Assembly: GCA_024640485.1 (NCBI GenBank)
Contig: JAHEEY010000221.1
Location: forward strand, 1 to 7,774
From: Chloroflexota bacterium
GTDB lineage: Bacteria > Chloroflexota > Anaerolineae > Promineifilales > Promineifilaceae
Reading direction: 5' to 3'
DNA: 7,774 nt
Both the position numbers and the translations under genes were made by a program. Under the pieces are notes generated by a model that saw only the letters and a program-made list of their open reading frames with translations, made no database searches and was not told where the DNA came from. Below are positions 6,847 through 7,774 of this stretch, in pieces. The stretch's first letter is position 1. Every line of letters starts with the position of its first letter.

Positions 6847-7411
6847 AGATAAATACGAAGAGAATCTGGAATCAAGAGCGCGGCTGTTCAAAGCGTTGGG
6901 ACACCCCGTACGGCTGCTGATCATCAATCTGGTCCGTGACAATGCCAAGCATGTAGAAGAGCTGGCGGCTATCCTGAGCCTCAAGCCGGCGACCATCTCC
7001 CACCATCTCTCACAGCTGACCGCTGCCGGGATATTGCAGTCGGAGAAAGATCAATATTATCAGATGTATTCTTTGACAGGAGCGATTTTGATGAAGAGTA
7101 TCGATGAAGTAGTGAAACTGCCCCAGGCGGGGCTGACAGCCTCGGTAGCCGAAGATGCCTACCGGGAAAAAGTATTGAAGACATTTCTCAAGCACGGCAG
7201 GTTGATTAAACTGCCGGCGCAGCAGAAGAAATTTCAGGTGATCCTGAGCAAGCTGTTGGAAGAGTTCGAGCCGGATCAAGAGTACACTGAACGGGAAGTG
7301 AACCAGATCTTGCTGGAGTTCCACGATGACGTGGCCAGCCTGCGCCGGGGCATGATCGAATATGATATGATGACCCGGGCCAAAGGGATCTACCGGCGGC
7401 CGGCGGGATAG
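6839..7411 (+). CDS. ArsR-family winged-helix regulator with C-terminal DUF2087 domain
   Basis: A 190-residue DNA-binding protein. Residues about 10-85 form an ArsR-type winged helix: LFKALGHPVRLLIINLV opens the domain, the recognition helix is near 50-62 (PATISHHLSQLTAAG), and the wing lies near 66-78 (QSEKDQYYQMYSL). Residues about 108-187 match DUF2087 in style, with EKVLKTFLKHGRLIKLPAQ, then FEPDQEYTEREVN (143-155) and FHDDVASLRRGMIEY (161-175). The protein contains no cysteine, and the usual ELCVC metal-binding helix is replaced by KHVEELA, so thiol-based arsenic or metal sensing is unlikely. The ligand is unknown. The start ATG overlaps the end of the upstream gene by 8 nt, with GGGGAAGGA (6821-6829) nine nt before it. 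It may repress its own operon through the dyad at 6451-6472. Confidence 0.9.
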   Translation: MSKDKYEENLESRARLFKALGHPVRLLIINLVRDNAKHVEELAAILSLKPATISHHLSQLTAAGILQSEKDQYYQMYSLTGAILMKSIDEVVKLPQAGLTASVAEDAYREKVLKTFLKHGRLIKLPAQQKKFQVILSKLLEEFEPDQEYTEREVNQILLEFHDDVASLRRGMIEYDMMTRAKGIYRRPAG

Positions 7412-7624
7412 AAGCTCACCCGGCTAACAACCTTGAATCCAGCCAGACGCGGGCTGGCCTGGCAGCATGATGCTCCTGGCCAGCCCGTTTTTTGCGGCCC
7501 ATCGCGGAAATCAGGAGCTGCCGGCAGATTTTCGGAGATGACTCTCAGAAATTGGCACTGGCTTTCGGCGTGGGTGCGGACAATTAGTTGCAGCGCGCTC
7601 TATGAATCAAGGGTTATTTGTCTC
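7412..7624. other. Spacer between convergent genes
   Basis: Apart from the terminator at 7450-7493, little is recognisable. A 10-bp palindrome CTGCCGGCAG at 7518-7527 is followed by ATTTT, but it is too short to call. No terminator reading leftwards is evident for the minus-strand gene ending at 7625. Confidence 0.5.
7450..7493 (+). terminator. Strong intrinsic terminator after the ArsR/DUF2087 gene
   Basis: CGGGCTGGCC (7450-7459) pairs perfectly with GGCCAGCCCG (7478-7487). The stem continues inward with interruptions, ending in an AGCA/TGCT cap, and six T follow at 7488-7493. It lies 38 nt after the stop codon and closes the operon. On the opposite strand there is no U-tract, so it acts in one direction only. 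Confidence 0.92.
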
Positions 7625-7774
7625 TTAGATTCCCCAGCGGCCTCGATCCAGGATTTGGTCGCTGCCTTGACGGGTACGGGGTTGGTAACCCGGCAGCGGC
7701 AGAACCCGCTGGTGCAGGGTATCGATGATCCACGCTTTCTGGGGGAAGAACATCTCCTCCATCTCAGCCGGCGG
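7625..7774 (-). CDS. C-terminal 49 codons of an unrecognised protein, cut by the right window edge
   Basis: On the minus strand an open frame enters from the right edge and ends with TAA at 7627-7625. The visible part begins PPAEMEEMFFPQKAWIIDTL and ends ILDRGRWGI. The mixed, low-redundancy composition with aromatic, hydrophobic and charged residues looks like real protein rather than a shadow frame. The gene is convergent with the regulator operon. I do not recognise the family from this fragment and assign no function. Confidence 0.6.
   Translation of the reverse strand, partial: PPAEMEEMFFPQKAWIIDTLHQRVLPLPGYQPRTRQGSDQILDRGRWGI

Overview
The window looks like a piece of a Chloroflexota chromosome (Anaerolineae/Caldilineae-type bacterium), moderately GC-rich. 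This is inferred from protein style alone: a large double-cyclase/ATPase/TPR protein, an ArsR-type regulator fused to a DUF2087 domain, and a secreted cadherin/PKD-repeat protein with a post-COAP-1-like C-terminus. No rRNA, tRNA, CRISPR array, insertion sequence or phage gene was seen.

Layout. (1) 1-1566 (+): 3' part of a large secreted or surface repeat protein, cut by the left edge. It has about two cadherin/VCBS-like repeats, a third cadherin-like segment, a PKD domain and a post-COAP-1-like end. (2) 1567-1657: short spacer dominated by a perfect 16-bp inverted repeat that encloses a Shine-Dalgarno plus a four-codon mini-ORF. (3) 1658-5335 (+): a 1225-residue protein with the domain order of soluble adenylyl cyclase (cyclase C1, cyclase C2, STAND/AAA-type NTPase, TPR array). 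The two cyclase halves carry complementary catalytic residues, so one composite active site is expected. (4) 5565-6194 (+): an HD-domain phosphohydrolase whose true start is probably a GTG 45 bases inside the longest frame, since a TATAAT box abuts the upstream ATG. (5) 6195-6543: 349-bp spacer with a strong terminator, a strand-asymmetric C-rich stretch with no supported gene, and an AT-rich promoter with an overlapping inverted repeat. (6) 6544-7411 (+): a two-gene operon, a small unrecognised protein overlapping by 8 nt an ArsR/DUF2087 regulator, closed by a strong terminator at 7450-7493. (7) 7625-7774 (-): the last 49 codons of a convergent gene cut by the right edge.

How it may work together. 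The cyclase and the HD protein form a plausible synthesis/hydrolysis pair for a cyclic nucleotide, or the HD protein may act on another phosphorylated nucleotide. The cyclase is likely gated by its NTPase/TPR sensor half. The downstream operon looks self-contained and may be autoregulated by its ArsR-like protein, whose lack of cysteines argues against thiol-based metal sensing. The most interesting points are the sAC-like composite active site with several non-canonical residues, the neighbouring HD gene with a PDE-like histidine motif, and the unknown small partner of the ArsR/DUF2087 protein.
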